Assembly: GCA_022661535.1 (NCBI GenBank)
Contig: JAKULF010000021.1
Span: forward strand, 248,001 to 312,000
Source of the DNA: Eutypa lata
Lineage: Eukaryota; Ascomycota; Sordariomycetes; Xylariales; Diatrypaceae
Reading direction: 5' to 3'
Length of the DNA stretch: 64,000 bases
Numbering within the stretch: position 1 is the first letter of the stretch; each line of letters starts with the position of its first letter. Positions 62,461-64,000 of the stretch are shown here, in pieces. A program made the translations under genes and the position numbers. Below the pieces are notes generated by a model, which worked only from the letters and a program-made list of their open reading frames with translations, made no database searches and was not told the DNA's origin.

Positions 62461-64000
62461 CGTTATATGTAGTTGTTGGTTGTTGCTGTAAGGATCAAGA
62501 GCCGTCAAGGGTGTAGATATTGTAAGTTAAGAGAGTTGATTGGGGATGGGAGTTGGTTTGGTTGACTGGTGGGTTGTGTCTTGTTCGTGAAATAGGGAAA
62601 TATGTCTGAAATGATTCCTGAATGTTCTGGAGAGTGTTTGTAATTGGAATCTTCCTACGAGGGAACAAGAAGGTATTTGTATGCCTTTGTTTGATATCAA
62701 AGTTCACCCGCCAATTGTAAAAGCATTGACATCATTGGCTGGCACAGGTGGTAATCATCTTTCTTCTGATTGGTCCCATAACGTACCCCTTGCCCCAAGG
62801 CAAACTCTACCACCAATCAGAGGATTTCTGATTACCCAGCTCGGTAGGTTGTACATGAGGTCTTTGTACCTTTCCGCCCACATCGTGCAGATATACACAT
62901 AGTGATGAGGTAGCCACTCCACTACTAGCTCTTTACCTAAAGTTGGTCATTAGTGGTCCTAGTATCTGAAGCTTACGAACTCTAGAACTTCAAGGCATCG
63001 AATGACGTTTGTTAGAAAATCATTATGGTATCGTTCCACTTGGTCCTAACGCTTGGTTGGAGCTTCTCATTAGAGTACTAGTATAGCTCTTCTAATGTTG
63101 ATATCATTCTTCTACAAGGCCCTCAACATGGGAGTTGAGTTGAGTGACCTGTAGTAGGTAAGGTCGAGGTAGAATTTTACTCTCTTTACACTATCTACCA
63201 CCTCCATGATACTTTCCATCGAAACGCGTTGTTGATTGAGATGACGATAATTCTCATAAACAAGGAATTCCAGTACACACTTGCTCGTGTTACGTTGACA
63301 GTTCTGTCTAAGCAGTTAATCCCACTATGATCAGATCAGCTGTTGAACCAATGGCTTCAAAAAGAATGATCAGGCCGACGATAATGGAATTAGTTGCCAA
63401 CACGTTGGACATGAACAATATTCCTAAGGTAGGAGTAGGGTATATACTCTAAGTGCCTTGTTTTCTCCCTATGCGGCCTACCCCCTTCCTCAGGTCTAGC
63501 AAAACCCTACTCGTTCATTCCTGGCCGTTCTACCTTGCCTACCTCTTCCAGCCGCATGTAACAGGAACTTTCCCATACGACAAGTTAAGACATCGGAGAA
63601 TAGCAAGAGGGCTTTCATTTTCCTTTCATTTTCCTTTCACTTCTGAGCTCTGTCCACACTACCCATCACGTCCATACTAGCGGATTATTCTCTACTACGC
63701 GCCAGCATTGCTCCTTATCATCATCGAATTGCGGAAAGGCCAGAGAGCGCTTGTCAAGTCTTCCCAAGACCGGCGTATGACTGCTTCGCTAGATTCTCCG
63801 CCAACGTTCCTAACGAGAGCGATGTCAACACGCAAGGGGTGGTGTCAGTCTTCAATATTATTAAGTTAACCATATGCTAGAAGGGAATAGATTAGGTTTC
63901 CATCTAATGTATGGTTAAGGGAAGGGACAGTCATGTTAAGAACCTGGCAAGCAAACTTGGCGATGATCTAAAACCCTTATTACACCTTTGATATAGCAGT
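62461..64000. other. Intergenic end of the window
   Basis: Promoter side of the Cys-rich gene with paired CCAAT boxes. Further on I see no supported gene; the open frame at 63453-63680 has no recognisable features. Confidence 0.5.
62765..62821. promoter_or_regulatory. Inverted pair of CCAAT boxes
   Basis: TCTGATTGGT (62765-62774) and its exact reverse complement ACCAATCAGA (62812-62821) are 37 bp apart, about 305-360 bp upstream of the Cys-rich gene's ATG. CCAAT is the binding core of the fungal HAP/CBC complex. Confidence 0.4.

Noticed and set aside
63453..63680. 75-codon open frame near the window end
   Set aside because: No recognisable features; cannot be told from chance.

Overview
This is nuclear DNA of a filamentous ascomycete. 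Most multi-exon genes have short (about 50-125 bp) GT-AG introns with CTAAC-type branch sites. The gene set (GH2 beta-galactosidase with a lactose-permease-like carrier, tannase/feruloyl-esterase family, CYP52-like P450, IgE-binding-type secreted protein, RAP1 with BRCT-Myb-RCT) fits Pezizomycotina. I infer Sordariomycetes, possibly Xylariales/Hypoxylaceae, because intergenic DNA is full of CCTAGGTA/GTAGG-type repeats and one gene carries what looks like a spliceosomal twin intron. The species cannot be fixed from the sequence. I found no intact transposon, rRNA or CRISPR array.

Layout. 1-5.7 kb: 3' end of a MER3/HFM1 meiotic helicase, then a CobW-type metallochaperone GTPase. 5.8-14.4 kb: a catabolic/accessory block with a frameshifted tannase-family esterase, a divergent alpha/beta hydrolase, a CYP52-like P450 and an SV2-like MFS carrier. 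14.4-19.7 kb: AT-rich, gene-poor, holding a decayed protein-kinase pseudogene and a G-run block. 19.7-28.6 kb: a secreted IgE-binding-type protein, then a divergent pair of intracellular GH2 beta-galactosidase and lactose-permease-like transporter, arranged like the bgaD-lacpA pair of Aspergillus, with candidate CreA sites between. 29.5-33.3 kb: a long proline-rich protein of unknown function. 33.3-37.8 kb: empty of genes. 37.8-62.5 kb: mostly housekeeping genes: AHA1, tRNA-Thr(AGU), the divergent mitochondrial pair FMC1 / EngB-type GTPase, palmitoyltransferase SWF1, telomere protein RAP1, an unknown protein, tRNA-Ser(AGA), a TRF4/CID14-type poly(A) polymerase, RCC1 and a metallothionein-like Cys-rich protein. 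The last 1.5 kb has no gene I can support.

Function. The GH2/permease pair would take up lactose or another beta-galactoside and hydrolyse it in the cytosol. The 5.8-14.4 kb block could release and oxidise plant phenolic esters or lipids, but its esterase is broken in this copy. The housekeeping genes do not form one pathway.

Most notable points: (1) a candidate [D1,2] stwintron in the permease gene, the best-supported way to keep its reading frame; (2) a tannase-family protein in which both cysteines of the usual CS-D-HC motif are threonine, plus a frame break; (3) a previously unmarked kinase pseudogene; (4) a degenerate bZIP-like basic region open in frame into the start of the GH2 gene; (5) an internal presequence-like site in the EngB-type GTPase.
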